Assembly: GCF_006861795.1 (NCBI RefSeq)
Contig: NZ_VDGH01000011.1
Location: forward strand, 114,248 to 178,247
DNA length: 64,000 nucleotides
Source: Psychrobacillus lasiicapitis
GTDB lineage: Bacteria; Bacillota; Bacilli; Bacillales_A; Planococcaceae
Direction of reading: 5' to 3'
The notes beneath the pieces are model-generated. The model made no database searches and was not told the origin of the DNA. It saw only the letters and a program-made list of their open reading frames with translations. The translations under genes and the position numbers were made by a program. Shown piece by piece: positions 36,011 through 45,426 of the stretch (positions within the stretch are counted from its first letter, which is position 1; each line of letters starts with the position of its first letter).

Positions 36011-36044
36011 ATAAAGAGGGTCAAATAGTATTGGAGGAATCATA

Positions 36045-36485
36045 ATGGAACTTATTGTTTATTTAGCAGGTCAAATTCACGATGATTGGAGAGATGAATT
36101 TGCACAAAAAGCTAAGTCTAAAAATCTTCCCCTTCGTTTTGTAGCACCACAAACAAACCATGATCGTTCAGACAATATCGGCGAAGAGATACTAGGAAAA
36201 CAGCCATCTAACCTATATAAAGATGATGCCGCGTCAGATATTAATAATTTTAGAACTCAAGTCTTAATGCAGAAAGCAGATATCGTCATAGCCCTATTCG
36301 GAGAAAAATATAAACAATGGAATACAGCAATGGACGCTAGCACAGCCATTGCGATGAACAAGCCTACGCTTATCATTAGACCAGAATCATTAATTCACCC
36401 ATTAAAAGAGCTTTCAAACAAAGCAAATGTAACCGTAGAAACCATTGACCAAGCGATTGATGCTATCAGTTATATTTTTGAATGA
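36045..36485 (+). CDS. ytoQ: YtoQ family protein
   Basis: A 146-residue soluble protein of the YtoQ family, recognised by the start ELIVYLAGQIHDDWRDEF, the HDRSDNIGEEILG segment and the AMDASTAIAMNKPTLIIRP region. The fold resembles nucleoside 2-deoxyribosyltransferases/TIR-like nucleotide hydrolases (the EEILG and IALFGEKYKQWNTAMDAS positions). The activity is not established. GGAGG precedes ATG 36045. It is isolated, with its own promoter and terminator. Confidence 0.88.
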   Translation: MELIVYLAGQIHDDWRDEFAQKAKSKNLPLRFVAPQTNHDRSDNIGEEILGKQPSNLYKDDAASDINNFRTQVLMQKADIVIALFGEKYKQWNTAMDASTAIAMNKPTLIIRPESLIHPLKELSNKANVTVETIDQAIDAISYIFE

Positions 36486-36518
36486 ATTAAAACATATTTA
36501 AAAAAACGAAAATCAATA

Positions 36519-36560
36519 AGGAGTAAGCTAACAAAAACATACTTTTGTTAGCTTACTCCT
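36519..36560. terminator. Bidirectional terminator between ytoQ and ltaS
   Basis: A perfect 18-bp stem (36519-36536 with 36543-36560) between convergent genes. Confidence 0.9.
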
Positions 36561-36576
36561 CTTTTTAATGAATCTA

Positions 36577-38541
36577 CTATTCTTCGTGACCCGTTTTTTC
36601 TGTAAGATCCTTATTGTAGTTGTACTGAGAAGGATCGACTTTAGTAAATCCTGTCGGTGTATAGAATCTCAATAAGTCACCATTCACTACTGTATCAGAA
36701 ATTAGTAATTTATTATCTACTTCTTGTTTGTACTCATTCGCTTTTTCTAATTGAGTTTCATCCGTTATTGGCAAACCATTTGTAGCATCGTAAATTTTCC
36801 CATCAATCGAATAGATAGTAGGACTGACATAATCATCATTTCTAAACGTCACTAATTCATTATGCTCTTTTGATAATATATCGGTACCAAATTGAATATA
36901 GTTTTGTGAATTTACACCAAGTAAGTGTAATAAAGTTGGAAGAAGGTCTATTTGTCCTCCATAGGTATGATTGACTCCACCTTGCATTCCTGGAACGTGA
37001 ATAATTAATGGTACACGTTGCAATTTAGCACTTTCATAAGGTGTAATTTCTTTTCCGATGATTTTTTCCATGGCTTTATTATGATTTTCTGAAATACCAT
37101 AATGGTCACCATAAAAAACAAGCATACTGTTATCATATAAGCCTGATTGTTTTAATTCCTCCATAAACTGTTCAATTGCTTCATCCGCATAACGAGCAGT
37201 TTGGAAATAATTATCTACACTTGCATCACCAGTATCAGCTTTCCCAATGGTTGTTAAGTCTTGATCCATTTTATATGGATAATGGTTAGCAACCGTAATA
37301 AATTTCGAATAGAAAGGTTGTGGTAAAGTCTTCATAAGATCTAATGATTGTTCAAAGAATGGCTTATCCAATAACCCATATTCAGCCATATCTTTTTCAG
37401 AGCTAGTATCATAATAATTAGCATCAAAGAAATGGTCATACCCGAATGATTTATAGATCTCATTACGGTTCCAGAAACTACCGCTGTTCCCGTGGAATAC
37501 AGCAGATGTATAGCCATTTTCTTTTAATATCGCAGGAGCTGCTTGATACGTATTCTGACCTTTTGTAATATAGGCAGATCCTTGCGGTAAACCAAATAAA
37601 GAGTTTTCAAGCATAAATTCTGCATCTGAAGTTTTACCTTGAGCTGTCTGATGGAAGAAGTTGTCAAAGTATAACGTATTAGGATCTTTAACTAATGAAT
37701 TTAAGTATGGTGTTACCTCTTCGCCGTTTAACTTATAGTCCATCAAAAAGCTTTGGAATGACTCCAAATGGATATAGATAACATTCATATCTTTCGCTAC
37801 GCCAAAATATTCTGGGTTAGGTTCGGCATAGTTAGATTTTGTAAAGTTAATAACTTCTGTTATATCATCGCTATCAGCTAAAGCTCTTTTTGAAGACGCC
37901 TTAACAGTTTCAGTAGCATCATATATCGTATAGTTATACATTCCTAAATACTTAACAATGTAGTTTCTATCAAAGCCACGAGTTAATAGCTGTGGACGAT
38001 CAGAGTTAGCTAGTCCTAAATTTAAAACAGATATTGCTAAAGCAAAAGTAATCACTGGTATTGCTGTTTTTTGTTTAATTCTACTATAATCTTTTTGTAC
38101 TTTTTTAGATAAGCATAGGAAAATCAACAAAAATACATCAACAAAGAACAAGATATCATAAGGTTTTAATAAAGAAATAACACTGCCACCTAAGTCACCA
38201 AAGTTTTGCGTTTGAGTAATCGTTGGCAATGTAATAAAATCACTAAAAAATCGATAATAAACTGCATTTGCATATAAAAGTACAGACATAAGAGAATAAA
38301 TCACAAGAAGTGATGTATATTTCCCTCGGCCTTTGAAAATGAACGAAAATCCAAGAAACAGCATAGCTGAACCCAAAGGATTTAAAAGTAAAAGGAATTG
38401 TTGTAGGAATCCTTCTACCCCTAAGTTAAACTGTGTTACTTGTGTAATATATGTTTTAATCCATAGCATGAAAACGGCAAATAAATAAAAACCAAAAAAC
38501 TTATTTAAAAAGGATGCTTTTTTAGTATTTAAACTATTCAT
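36577..38541 (-). CDS. ltaS: Lipoteichoic acid synthase family protein (LtaS-type)
   Basis: A 654-residue polyglycerolphosphate polymerase. Five N-terminal membrane helices (about 10-175) are followed by an extracellular sulfatase-fold domain. Active-site features are E260 (NVIYIHLES), the nucleophile T304 (QGKTSDAEF) and the metal-site YGDHYG. A signal-peptidase-type site follows ALA (220-222) just after the membrane part, as in processed LtaS. It transfers glycerolphosphate from phosphatidylglycerol to build lipoteichoic acid. Other paralogues (YfnI, YqgS, YvgJ in B. subtilis) share these features, so the specific paralogue is uncertain. Confidence 0.92.
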   Translation of the reverse strand: MNSLNTKKASFLNKFFGFYLFAVFMLWIKTYITQVTQFNLGVEGFLQQFLLLLNPLGSAMLFLGFSFIFKGRGKYTSLLVIYSLMSVLLYANAVYYRFFSDFITLPTITQTQNFGDLGGSVISLLKPYDILFFVDVFLLIFLCLSKKVQKDYSRIKQKTAIPVITFALAISVLNLGLANSDRPQLLTRGFDRNYIVKYLGMYNYTIYDATETVKASSKRALADSDDITEVINFTKSNYAEPNPEYFGVAKDMNVIYIHLESFQSFLMDYKLNGEEVTPYLNSLVKDPNTLYFDNFFHQTAQGKTSDAEFMLENSLFGLPQGSAYITKGQNTYQAAPAILKENGYTSAVFHGNSGSFWNRNEIYKSFGYDHFFDANYYDTSSEKDMAEYGLLDKPFFEQSLDLMKTLPQPFYSKFITVANHYPYKMDQDLTTIGKADTGDASVDNYFQTARYADEAIEQFMEELKQSGLYDNSMLVFYGDHYGISENHNKAMEKIIGKEITPYESAKLQRVPLIIHVPGMQGGVNHTYGGQIDLLPTLLHLLGVNSQNYIQFGTDILSKEHNELVTFRNDDYVSPTIYSIDGKIYDATNGLPITDETQLEKANEYKQEVDNKLLISDTVVNGDLLRFYTPTGFTKVDPSQYNYNKDLTEKTGHEE

Positions 38542-38744
38542 TTTTTCACCTTCCTATTATTTTAACATTTATAATTTACATTAAAATATTAATTTGGTAA
38601 AATATAGCCTTTTCTATATTTTTTTAAGCTTTTCTATCCTACCTCTAGTTCGGCCTTCTGTCAAGTAATTACATCTACTGAGCTTATAATATAGGATTAT
38701 TACTATTACGCTCTTAGGTAGCTTTCATCCCTAAAATAACAGCA

Positions 38745-38797
38745 AAAGCAGACGGCCAAATAGAGGTGCATTTTCGCACTTCTAAACCGTCTGCTTT
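38745..38797 (-). terminator. Terminator-like hairpin downstream of yfiT
   Basis: AAAGCAGACGG (38745-38755) pairs with CCGTCTGCTTT (38787-38797), with an inner AGAGGTGC/GCACTTCT stem. The rest of the gap 38542-38872 shows no gene. Confidence 0.65.
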
Positions 38798-38872
38798 CTA
38801 TGTTTAGTCAAATATTTATATAAAGCCTAAAAACACGCCACTGCTTCCAGAAATCACTCTATGCATATTATC

Positions 38873-39382
38873 TCATTTTGATAATGCAATTTTTATATGG
38901 GCCAAGTGATGCTCTTCGTGCCAAGCTAATTTTGCAACCTTTGTTGCGACTGTTATTTTACCATTTGTCTGGTGAGTAAAAAATCGATCTAATTGCTCTT
39001 CCGTTAAACTATGTCCTAAAGCCACAACACGCTTATTTATACCTTCTAACATTTTAATAGAGCTTTCTACAGGAAGCTGCGTATCCGATAAAATAGCCCA
39101 CTTCTCTTCATCAAACGCGGGCACAGTTGGATTCTCATCAGTTAAAGCCAGCTTCAAACGCTGATACATGTTCAGCTGAGAATCTGCAATATGATGAACA
39201 AGCTGACGAACTGTCCATGCACCGTCACGATAAGTTTTGCTTAAATCCCCATCACTTAATGTGTCGACCGTTTCTCTTAATCTAATTGTGTAAGTTTCGA
39301 TTTCCTTTAACCATTCTTGAATATCTTCACGCTTTACTTTTTCAGGAACTTGCAATTTGCCAATTGGGTATTTTACATCCAT
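38873..39382 (-). CDS. yfiT: YfiT/DinB-superfamily putative metal-dependent hydrolase
   Basis: A 169-residue four-helix DinB-fold protein. The metal-binding histidines expected of the family are visible in VRQLVHHIADS (about residue 65) and WHEEHHLAH (about 153-161). The N-terminus YPIGKLQVPEK and the WTVRQLVHH stretch match B. subtilis YfiT, a zinc- or nickel-binding protein of unclear substrate (bacillithiol transferases belong to the same superfamily). A single gene upstream of a hairpin terminator. Confidence 0.87.
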   Translation of the reverse strand: MDVKYPIGKLQVPEKVKREDIQEWLKEIETYTIRLRETVDTLSDGDLSKTYRDGAWTVRQLVHHIADSQLNMYQRLKLALTDENPTVPAFDEEKWAILSDTQLPVESSIKMLEGINKRVVALGHSLTEEQLDRFFTHQTNGKITVATKVAKLAWHEEHHLAHIKIALSK

Positions 39383-39536
39383 TTTTCAAACCTCTTTTCC
39401 CTATTTTTTTAATTCTTGGTATTATCAATTAATATATCAATAGGTTCAGTTGTTGTAAACTTCAACCTGAATTTTAACAAGAGGACGGGTCAATTGTTTC
39501 TATTGAAGTAAGGGGCCCGTCCCCGTACCGTATAAA

Positions 39537-40364
39537 CTACAAATCTATTTCAAGCAATATAGGCGTGTGATCTTGTCTTAGACCTGAATCAATCATTTCA
39601 GATTTAAGTACTTTATCTGCCAGGCGATCACTCACTAGCCAGTAATCAATTCTCCAGCCAGAATTATTAATTTTACTTGTTTTAGCACGCTGAGCCCACC
39701 AAGAATAAATACCTGGTACATCACCATGAATATAACGAAAAGTATCTGTAAATCCTTTTCCCAAAAGATTGGTAAAACCTTCCCGTTCTTCATTCGTAAA
39801 TCCAGCTGAACTACGGTTATTATCGGGGTGAGCCAAGTCTATTTCCTTATGTGCTACATTAAAATCGCCTGTTGCAATAACCTGCTTCTCTTTATCTAAA
39901 CCTGCTAGATACTCCGCATATTTCATATCCCAATTTTGACGATCTTCTAAACGCTTCAAACCATCGCCTGCATTCGGTGTATAAACTTGTGTTAAGTAGA
40001 AATGATCAAATTCTAATGTGATAATGCGACCTTCCTCATCCATTGTGCTTGGTGCGCCAATCCTTGGGAAGGTCACGGTCGGTGTTAGGTAATTTTTATA
40101 CAAAAACATCGTACCCGCATAACCCTTGCGTGCTGGTTCTACTGAACTGTTCCAAACAATTTCGTAATCGGGAAACTTCTCCCCAAGAATTTCTAAATGT
40201 TTTTTTGTAGGACCGTTACTCGATAATTTTGTTTCTTGTATAGCAATAATCTCTGGATTGTTTTCCATAATCGTATATAAGACTGCTTGAGATAATAAAG
40301 CACGTACTGAATCGCCCGTTAATGCTGCATTTAGTGAATCAATATTCCATGAAATTAATTTCAA
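39537..40364 (-). CDS. exoA: Exodeoxyribonuclease III
   Basis: A 275-residue AP endonuclease/3' exonuclease of the ExoIII (EEP) family acting in base-excision repair. Motifs visible are SWNIDSLNA, IAIQETKLS (metal Glu), ATGDFNVAHKEIDL (Asp/Asn), WRIDYWLVS and the final RQDHTPILLEI (catalytic His). It is about 20 residues longer than B. subtilis ExoA. ATG 40364 has GGAGGAAG upstream. It is separate from the MFS gene that ends at 40452. Confidence 0.94.
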   Translation of the reverse strand: MKLISWNIDSLNAALTGDSVRALLSQAVLYTIMENNPEIIAIQETKLSSNGPTKKHLEILGEKFPDYEIVWNSSVEPARKGYAGTMFLYKNYLTPTVTFPRIGAPSTMDEEGRIITLEFDHFYLTQVYTPNAGDGLKRLEDRQNWDMKYAEYLAGLDKEKQVIATGDFNVAHKEIDLAHPDNNRSSAGFTNEEREGFTNLLGKGFTDTFRYIHGDVPGIYSWWAQRAKTSKINNSGWRIDYWLVSDRLADKVLKSEMIDSGLRQDHTPILLEIDL

Positions 40365-40451
40365 TGTGCTTCCTCCTGTCCTTGTTTTGTCAATTTTAAA
40401 AATAGTCTCTACACATCTAATAAACAGGGAACAAAAGAACAGAGCTATTTT

Positions 40452-41822
40452 TTATTCTACTAAGGAAGACTCTTTTTCTCTTAGTAGGAATCCTGTTACT
40501 ACAAAGGAACATACTGCTAGGACAACTAGAAGGATAAAAACTGAATGCAGACTTGTTTCTAAAGCATTACCATGTAATTCATCACTTAATAATAGTCCCG
40601 ATACCGCAATCCCAATAACCTGTCCTAGATTCCTCATGAGATTATTAGACCCCATCGCTGCACCTCGCATATTCCAGTCCACGGCTGATTGGACTGCAAC
40701 TGTATAAGCAGTAAAGGTTAAACCGAAACCGAAACCAATCACTCCAGTAACCATCATCATCCACGGAACTGGGGTATCCGTGTTAAAGAATACAAAGCCA
40801 CTACAAGCCAGAATAATGATGCCGACACCAACTAACGTAATGCTACCGATGGATCTCTTACTCATCAATCTGCCTGATAATATCGCACCAATCGGCCATG
40901 TGACAGACATTGGCAACATCGCAACTCCTGAGAATGTTGCATTCAAACCTGTAACCCCTTGAACCCATAGCGGTATATAAAAAGTTATAGCGACGAGGAT
41001 GAATCCCAATAAAAATCCAGCGATATTTGAAATCGTAATAAAGCCATTTTTAAATAGAGCTAATGGCAACATCGGTTCTTTTCCCTTTGCTTCAATCAAG
41101 AAAAATAAACAAAGCCCAACGACGGCCACTATAAATAAAATCACGATGCTGTTTGTGACTTGCTTATGCTCTTTCAACAATGTCAATGCATATAAAAATG
41201 CCGTCATTGTGACCGCAAATGTCAAAATACCTGCGTAATCGATGATCTGCTTTTTCTTTTCGATATTTTCATGTAATGCAGTCCATAAGAGAACTAAAGA
41301 TATTATCCCAAATGGAAGATTTAAAAAGAAAATCCAATGCCATGTGATCTTATCGACAATTACTCCTCCTGCAAGCGGACCGACAATCCCCGCAATTCCC
41401 CACACACTACTGATCCAGCCTTGCATTTTTGCCCGCATTTTAAATTCAAATACATCACCAATTATTGTAAAAGGAATGGTTGCCAGTGCTCCCGCACCAA
41501 TCCCTTGAATAACACGATATACGATAAGCTGCTCCATTGTTAATGAAAGCCCGGACAGTACTGAGCCGATTAAGAAAATAATTGTTCCAATTGTAAACAT
41601 TATCTTTCTTCCATAAAGATCGGCAAGCTTTCCGAACACTGGTGTAGCGATAACCAATGCCAATAAATAGACGGATATGACCCATGTATATAAATGGCTT
41701 CCACCTAAATCTTCAACAATCCTCGGCATCGCAGTACTGACGATTGTTCCTTCAATGGCCGTTAAAAAAGTTGCAATCAATAAAGCAATCACAACCGATT
41801 TCTTTTTTGTATCTTTGTTCAA
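40452..41822 (-). CDS. MFS drug transporter, DHA2 (EmrB/QacA) family
   Basis: A 456-residue major facilitator with multiple helices. The first-helix motif LDxT-like ATFLTAIEGTIVSTAMPRIVEDL, motif A GKLADLYGRKIMF and the QGIGAGALATIPFTI motif C region are typical of DHA2 proton-drug antiporters. The start is TTG 41822 with AGAAGGA about 9 nt upstream. Substrates of this family are lipophilic drugs, dyes or secondary metabolites; none can be specified. The small ORF at 41858-41980 lies 35 nt upstream in the same direction. Confidence 0.87.
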   Translation of the reverse strand: MNKDTKKKSVVIALLIATFLTAIEGTIVSTAMPRIVEDLGGSHLYTWVISVYLLALVIATPVFGKLADLYGRKIMFTIGTIIFLIGSVLSGLSLTMEQLIVYRVIQGIGAGALATIPFTIIGDVFEFKMRAKMQGWISSVWGIAGIVGPLAGGVIVDKITWHWIFFLNLPFGIISLVLLWTALHENIEKKKQIIDYAGILTFAVTMTAFLYALTLLKEHKQVTNSIVILFIVAVVGLCLFFLIEAKGKEPMLPLALFKNGFITISNIAGFLLGFILVAITFYIPLWVQGVTGLNATFSGVAMLPMSVTWPIGAILSGRLMSKRSIGSITLVGVGIIILACSGFVFFNTDTPVPWMMMVTGVIGFGFGLTFTAYTVAVQSAVDWNMRGAAMGSNNLMRNLGQVIGIAVSGLLLSDELHGNALETSLHSVFILLVVLAVCSFVVTGFLLREKESSLVE

Positions 41823-41857
41823 CTTTTTTTTCCTTCTTTCATAACTTAATAACTCTC

Positions 41858-41980
41858 CTATTGTCTAGTTCGTACCAACGATCGGGCCTTCGGGTCAAAA
41901 ACGATTGTCTCCGATTTTAGTAAGTAGCTATTCAGATGATACATGACAATTGTATACAATGTAAATGGAAAACCAAACAT
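41858..41980 (-). CDS. Possible small protein (40 aa), unknown
   Basis: ATG 41980 has AAGGGAG 6 nt upstream and opens a 40-codon ORF (MFGFPFTLYTIVMYHLNSYL...) with a hydrophobic N-half and a basic C-terminus. It precedes the DHA2 exporter gene by 35 nt. It overlaps the start of the plus-strand ORF at 41936, so at most one of the two is likely real. No family is recognised. Confidence 0.3.
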   Translation of the reverse strand: MFGFPFTLYTIVMYHLNSYLLKSETIVFDPKARSLVRTRQ

Positions 41981-42235
41981 CTCAATCTCCCTTTGTCCCC
42001 TTGCGATGTCATCACGCCCCTGCTTGAGAAACAAACCGAGAAGACTTATCAGAGCATAGTTGATGAAAATCAAAGTCCTTGCGAATTATGGAGGCATCGT
42101 TTAAGAAGTGTCATTGAAAGTGATGAGCTCGTCTTCGAAGAAAAAGATGGGACATTTACTCTATACGTTACTAAAACGAAGGTCAAAAGTGGTAGCTTCA
42201 TGATTCTCACCTCTAAAATTGAACATAAAAAATAG
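41936..42235 (+). CDS. Hypothetical protein or gene remnant (99 aa)
   Basis: From about codon 22 the translation looks protein-like (LLEKQTEKTYQSI..., then ELVFEEKDGTFTLYV near the C-terminus). The gene stops just before a hairpin (42232-42255, ATAGCACCTC/GAGATGCTAT). No SD is found at ATG 41936 or nearby, and the first 20 residues overlap the opposite-strand ORF. A gene that has lost its 5' end is a fair alternative. The family is not recognised. Confidence 0.35.
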   Translation: MIHDNCIQCKWKTKHLNLPLSPCDVITPLLEKQTEKTYQSIVDENQSPCELWRHRLRSVIESDELVFEEKDGTFTLYVTKTKVKSGSFMILTSKIEHKK

Positions 42236-42378
42236 CACCTCTTGTGAGATGCTATAACGTATCCACTGATACTAATTATGACTAAAAGTGAATGATTGAT
42301 TAAGTGTGTATCCCATTAATGTTTTTTCGATAATGGCGAGATCGAACAACTTTTGGATGCCACTTACGATATCATCTT

Positions 42379-43743
42379 CTAAAAAGCTAGAGTAAGCCAC
42401 GCGACAGCTTCACAGTGCGTCGTCTGCGGAAACATATCCACCGGCTGCACTTCCATCGTTTTATACCCGCCATCTTCTAAAATACGTAAATCACGAGCAA
42501 GTGTCGCAGGATTACAAGACACATAAACAACTCTTTTTGGACGCTGTTCAATGATTGTCGTAAGTAAAGCCTCGTCACAGCCTTTTCTAGGTGGGTCGAC
42601 TACTAGTACGTCTGCTTTTTTACCTTCTTTGTACCACTTAGGAATAACTTCTTCTGCAGGGCCTGCTTCGAAGTAAGTGTTTGTAAATCCATTTAACTCT
42701 GCATTACGTTTCGCATCTTCAATTGCTTGGGGCACGATTTCTACACCTAGTACTTGTTTTGCTTGTTGTGCTAGGAATAATGAAATGGTTCCTATTCCGC
42801 AATATGCGTCAATTACTGTTTCATTTCCAGATAGCTGTGCATAATTTAGTGCTTGTTTATATAGTACTTCTGTTTGTACTGGGTTCACTTGATAGAACGA
42901 TCGGGCAGAAATTTCAAAGCGTACGTCTCCTATTAAATCTTCGATAATCGATTTACCCCAAACAGTATTTGTTTCATCTCCGAAAATAACATTTGTATTG
43001 CGATTGTTTACATTTTGCATAATCGAAGTGACATTTGGCTCGACTTCTCGGATTAACTTAATGATTGCATCTTTTTTCGACAATTTGGCATATTTTGTCA
43101 CAAGCACTACCATTACTTCCCCAGTTGCACGACCCTTTCTTACAACTAGATGACGTAACTGTCCTTTTTTCGTTTCTTCATTATAAGGGATTAGATCTAG
43201 CTCTAATGCGTGTTCTTTTACAGCACGCATTAATCGGTCTGCTTCATCTGATTGGATTAAACAAGTATTCGTATCTGCAATTCGATGAGACTTGGATTGA
43301 TAAAAGCCAGCTAGTACTTGTCCATCTTCCAAGGCAAATGGAATTTGGGATTTGTTACGATATTCCCATGGTTTTTCCATTCCTTTTACTGGAAGTACTG
43401 GAGCATCTATTTTTCCGATACGCTTCATCACATTTCGGACCATATTTTCTTTCCAAGCAAGCTGTCCTTCGTATGATAAATGCTGTAATTGACAGCCACC
43501 GCATTCACCAAATACTGGACATGGTGCATCTACTCGAAATGGGGATGGCTCTATAATATTTTTTAACTTTGCGAAGCCATAGTTTTTTAATGTTTTTAAC
43601 ACATGGACTTCTGCTGTTTCATTCGGTAAGCCGCCTTGGATAAATAGCGGATAACCATCGACTTTTGCTACTCCTGCTCCGTCATGTGTTAAGTCTTCAA
43701 TATGGACTGTCAGTCGATCATTTTTAGTTACTGGTGTCTTCAC
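42379..43743 (-). CDS. rlmCD: 23S rRNA (uracil-C5)-methyltransferase RlmCD
   Basis: A 454-residue TrmA/RlmD-type methyltransferase. It has an N-terminal TRAM domain (to about residue 60), Fe-S cysteines in [13 protein letters not shown]-binding [12 protein letters not shown] and the catalytic [13 protein letters not shown]. In B. subtilis the orthologue YefA (RlmCD) methylates U747 and U1939 and lies next to dgkB. Here cyd, yitT and other genes lie between the two. B. subtilis YfjO is a close paralogue, so synteny is partial support only. Confidence 0.9.
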   Translation of the reverse strand: MKTPVTKNDRLTVHIEDLTHDGAGVAKVDGYPLFIQGGLPNETAEVHVLKTLKNYGFAKLKNIIEPSPFRVDAPCPVFGECGGCQLQHLSYEGQLAWKENMVRNVMKRIGKIDAPVLPVKGMEKPWEYRNKSQIPFALEDGQVLAGFYQSKSHRIADTNTCLIQSDEADRLMRAVKEHALELDLIPYNEETKKGQLRHLVVRKGRATGEVMVVLVTKYAKLSKKDAIIKLIREVEPNVTSIMQNVNNRNTNVIFGDETNTVWGKSIIEDLIGDVRFEISARSFYQVNPVQTEVLYKQALNYAQLSGNETVIDAYCGIGTISLFLAQQAKQVLGVEIVPQAIEDAKRNAELNGFTNTYFEAGPAEEVIPKWYKEGKKADVLVVDPPRKGCDEALLTTIIEQRPKRVVYVSCNPATLARDLRILEDGGYKTMEVQPVDMFPQTTHCEAVAWLTLAF

Positions 43744-43827
43744 TTTATATCTCCGTTCTTGTTATGATTGATTTATTATACCAAAATGTGAGGCTTTTTG
43801 TTTGTCTTCCACACTTTTCTGCCCATT

Positions 43828-43858
43828 AAAAACAGACGCCTTTAGGACGTCTGTTTTT
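43828..43858 (-). terminator. Terminator of relP
   Basis: AAAAACAGACG (43828-43838) pairs with CGTCTGTTTTT (43848-43858), 15 bp past the relP stop. Confidence 0.85.
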
Positions 43859-43873
43859 ATACGCTCGCATTTT

Positions 43874-44611
43874 TTACTCGCTATCTAACATTCCCAAAAA
43901 AGTTGCTGGAATGGTTAGTTTTTGTTTTTTGATGATTAGCTTCGTAAGTTCGTCGATCGTTTCTATTTTATTTTCATCTTTAATAATTTTAATCTCGTTA
44001 TGGAGACGTTCCATCTTTTGGTCTAGCGCATATGCCGAGTCAGCAGCTTCTTTGAGCTCTTTTAATAATTTTTCCGGCACAAACTGATCATATTTATAAA
44101 AGATTTTATGCTCTAAGCTTGCCCAAAAATCCATCGCTATTGTACGGATTTGCACCTCTACTGTCACGAGTTCTTTACAATCAGACATAAAAACAGGAAT
44201 TTCTAATAGTAAGTGTAAACTTTTATACCCATTATTCTTCGGATTTTGGATATAATCTTTTACATTTAATATCTTGAGATCACTTTGATTTTGCAGCATT
44301 TCATAAATTTGATAAATATCCGAGATAAATGAGCAAGTAATACGGAGACCTGCAATATCCTTTACATTTTCCCGAATACTATTCACCGATATTTCTTTAC
44401 CTTTTCGACCTAGTTTTTTCATAATACTTTCCGGTGATTTCAAGCGAGAACTCGTATGTTCTATTGGATTATATTCGTGAATCATTAAAAATTCTTCTTG
44501 AAGTATCTCAATCTTTGTTTCAAGTTCGGCTAATGCAAATTTATATACTAGCATTAGACGTGTCATGTTTTTTCTCATTTGCTTAAACTGCTCTAGTTGT
44601 TCAGGATTCAT
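43874..44611 (-). CDS. relP: Small alarmone synthetase RelP (GTP pyrophosphokinase)
   Basis: A 245-residue stand-alone RelA/SpoT synthetase without a hydrolase domain. The synthetase core includes SSRLKSPESIMKKLGRKG (ATP side), DIAGLRITCSFISDIY, NGYKSLHL and VEVQIRTIAMDFWASLEHK. It matches B. subtilis YwaC/RelP rather than YjbM/RelQ across the N-terminus (LVYKFALAELETK). The C-terminal tail (about 30 residues, TIDELTKLIIKKQK) extends beyond YwaC. It makes (p)ppGpp, and RelP homologues are induced by cell-wall stress. A single gene with a terminator. Confidence 0.9.
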   Translation of the reverse strand: MNPEQLEQFKQMRKNMTRLMLVYKFALAELETKIEILQEEFLMIHEYNPIEHTSSRLKSPESIMKKLGRKGKEISVNSIRENVKDIAGLRITCSFISDIYQIYEMLQNQSDLKILNVKDYIQNPKNNGYKSLHLLLEIPVFMSDCKELVTVEVQIRTIAMDFWASLEHKIFYKYDQFVPEKLLKELKEAADSAYALDQKMERLHNEIKIIKDENKIETIDELTKLIIKKQKLTIPATFLGMLDSE

Positions 44612-44692
44612 AAGTTAGTGCTCCTTCAATAGATGTGCCTGAAGAAATCATACCAAATTTATTTTCACTTCACAAAAATAATGGATATGTAT

Positions 44693-45403
44693 TTATCTAC
44701 ATTGAACTTGCTTCTTTAGTATTTCCACTAACCGATCCCATGTTTGAATTTCATAAGTTGGGTGGATTGCCGTCGTATTGTTTTTTACATGCGGGTTAAA
44801 CCAACAAGTGTCGATTCCAAAGTTGTTACCGCCCTGAATATCAGAGGAAAGCGAATCACCAATCATCAATACGCGAGATTTATCGGTTACATTTAGTTTG
44901 TCCAAGATATATTCAAATATTTCAGGCTGAGGCTTTTGATATCCTGCTTCCTCTGAAGTAATAATTATTTCGAACAAATCTTTTAAAGAAGATCCACCTA
45001 TTCTTGCATGCTGTGCAATTGTAAACCCATTTGTCAAAACTGCAAATCTACAGCCTGCAAGATTCGAAAGCATTTCTTCTACGCCTTCTATCATATGTAC
45101 TTCTTTTCCTAAATTCTCTATATACTTATGACCAAAAACTTCAGCATCTATATCAAGTGCTTGTTCCAAAAATAACTGCTTAAATCTTTCCACTTTAATG
45201 TTCGCTAAAGTTGTTCGTCCTTGTTCCAAGTCATCCCATAAAACTTTACTAATCGCCTTATAGCTAGGAAGATAATCCTTCACTCCATTTGGCAAACCAT
45301 ATTCCATAAAAAGATTATGGAGTGCATTTTTCTCGGTCATGCCAAAATCAAATAATGTATCATCTAAATCAAATAGTAAAACATCGTACCTCAATTTCTT
45401 CAT
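44693..45403 (-). CDS. YjjG-type pyrimidine nucleotidase (HAD superfamily)
   Basis: A 236-residue HAD phosphatase with motif I LFDLDDTLFDFG, motif II VLTNGFTIAQ, motif III Lys (YQKPQPEIF) and motif IV MIGDSLSSDIQGG. These features match the YjjG/YfnB group, which dephosphorylates non-canonical pyrimidine nucleotides (house-cleaning). It sits between yitT and relP in the same direction, 23 nt after yitT ends on the upstream side, so co-transcription with yitT is possible. Confidence 0.88.
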   Translation of the reverse strand: MKKLRYDVLLFDLDDTLFDFGMTEKNALHNLFMEYGLPNGVKDYLPSYKAISKVLWDDLEQGRTTLANIKVERFKQLFLEQALDIDAEVFGHKYIENLGKEVHMIEGVEEMLSNLAGCRFAVLTNGFTIAQHARIGGSSLKDLFEIIITSEEAGYQKPQPEIFEYILDKLNVTDKSRVLMIGDSLSSDIQGGNNFGIDTCWFNPHVKNNTTAIHPTYEIQTWDRLVEILKKQVQCR

Positions 45404-45426
45404 CTCTTTTCTGTTTATTTCATTAT

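Noticed and set aside
39481..39527. GGACGGG/CCCGTCC hairpin after exoA as a terminator
   Set aside because: Long loop and no T run downstream; too weak to annotate.
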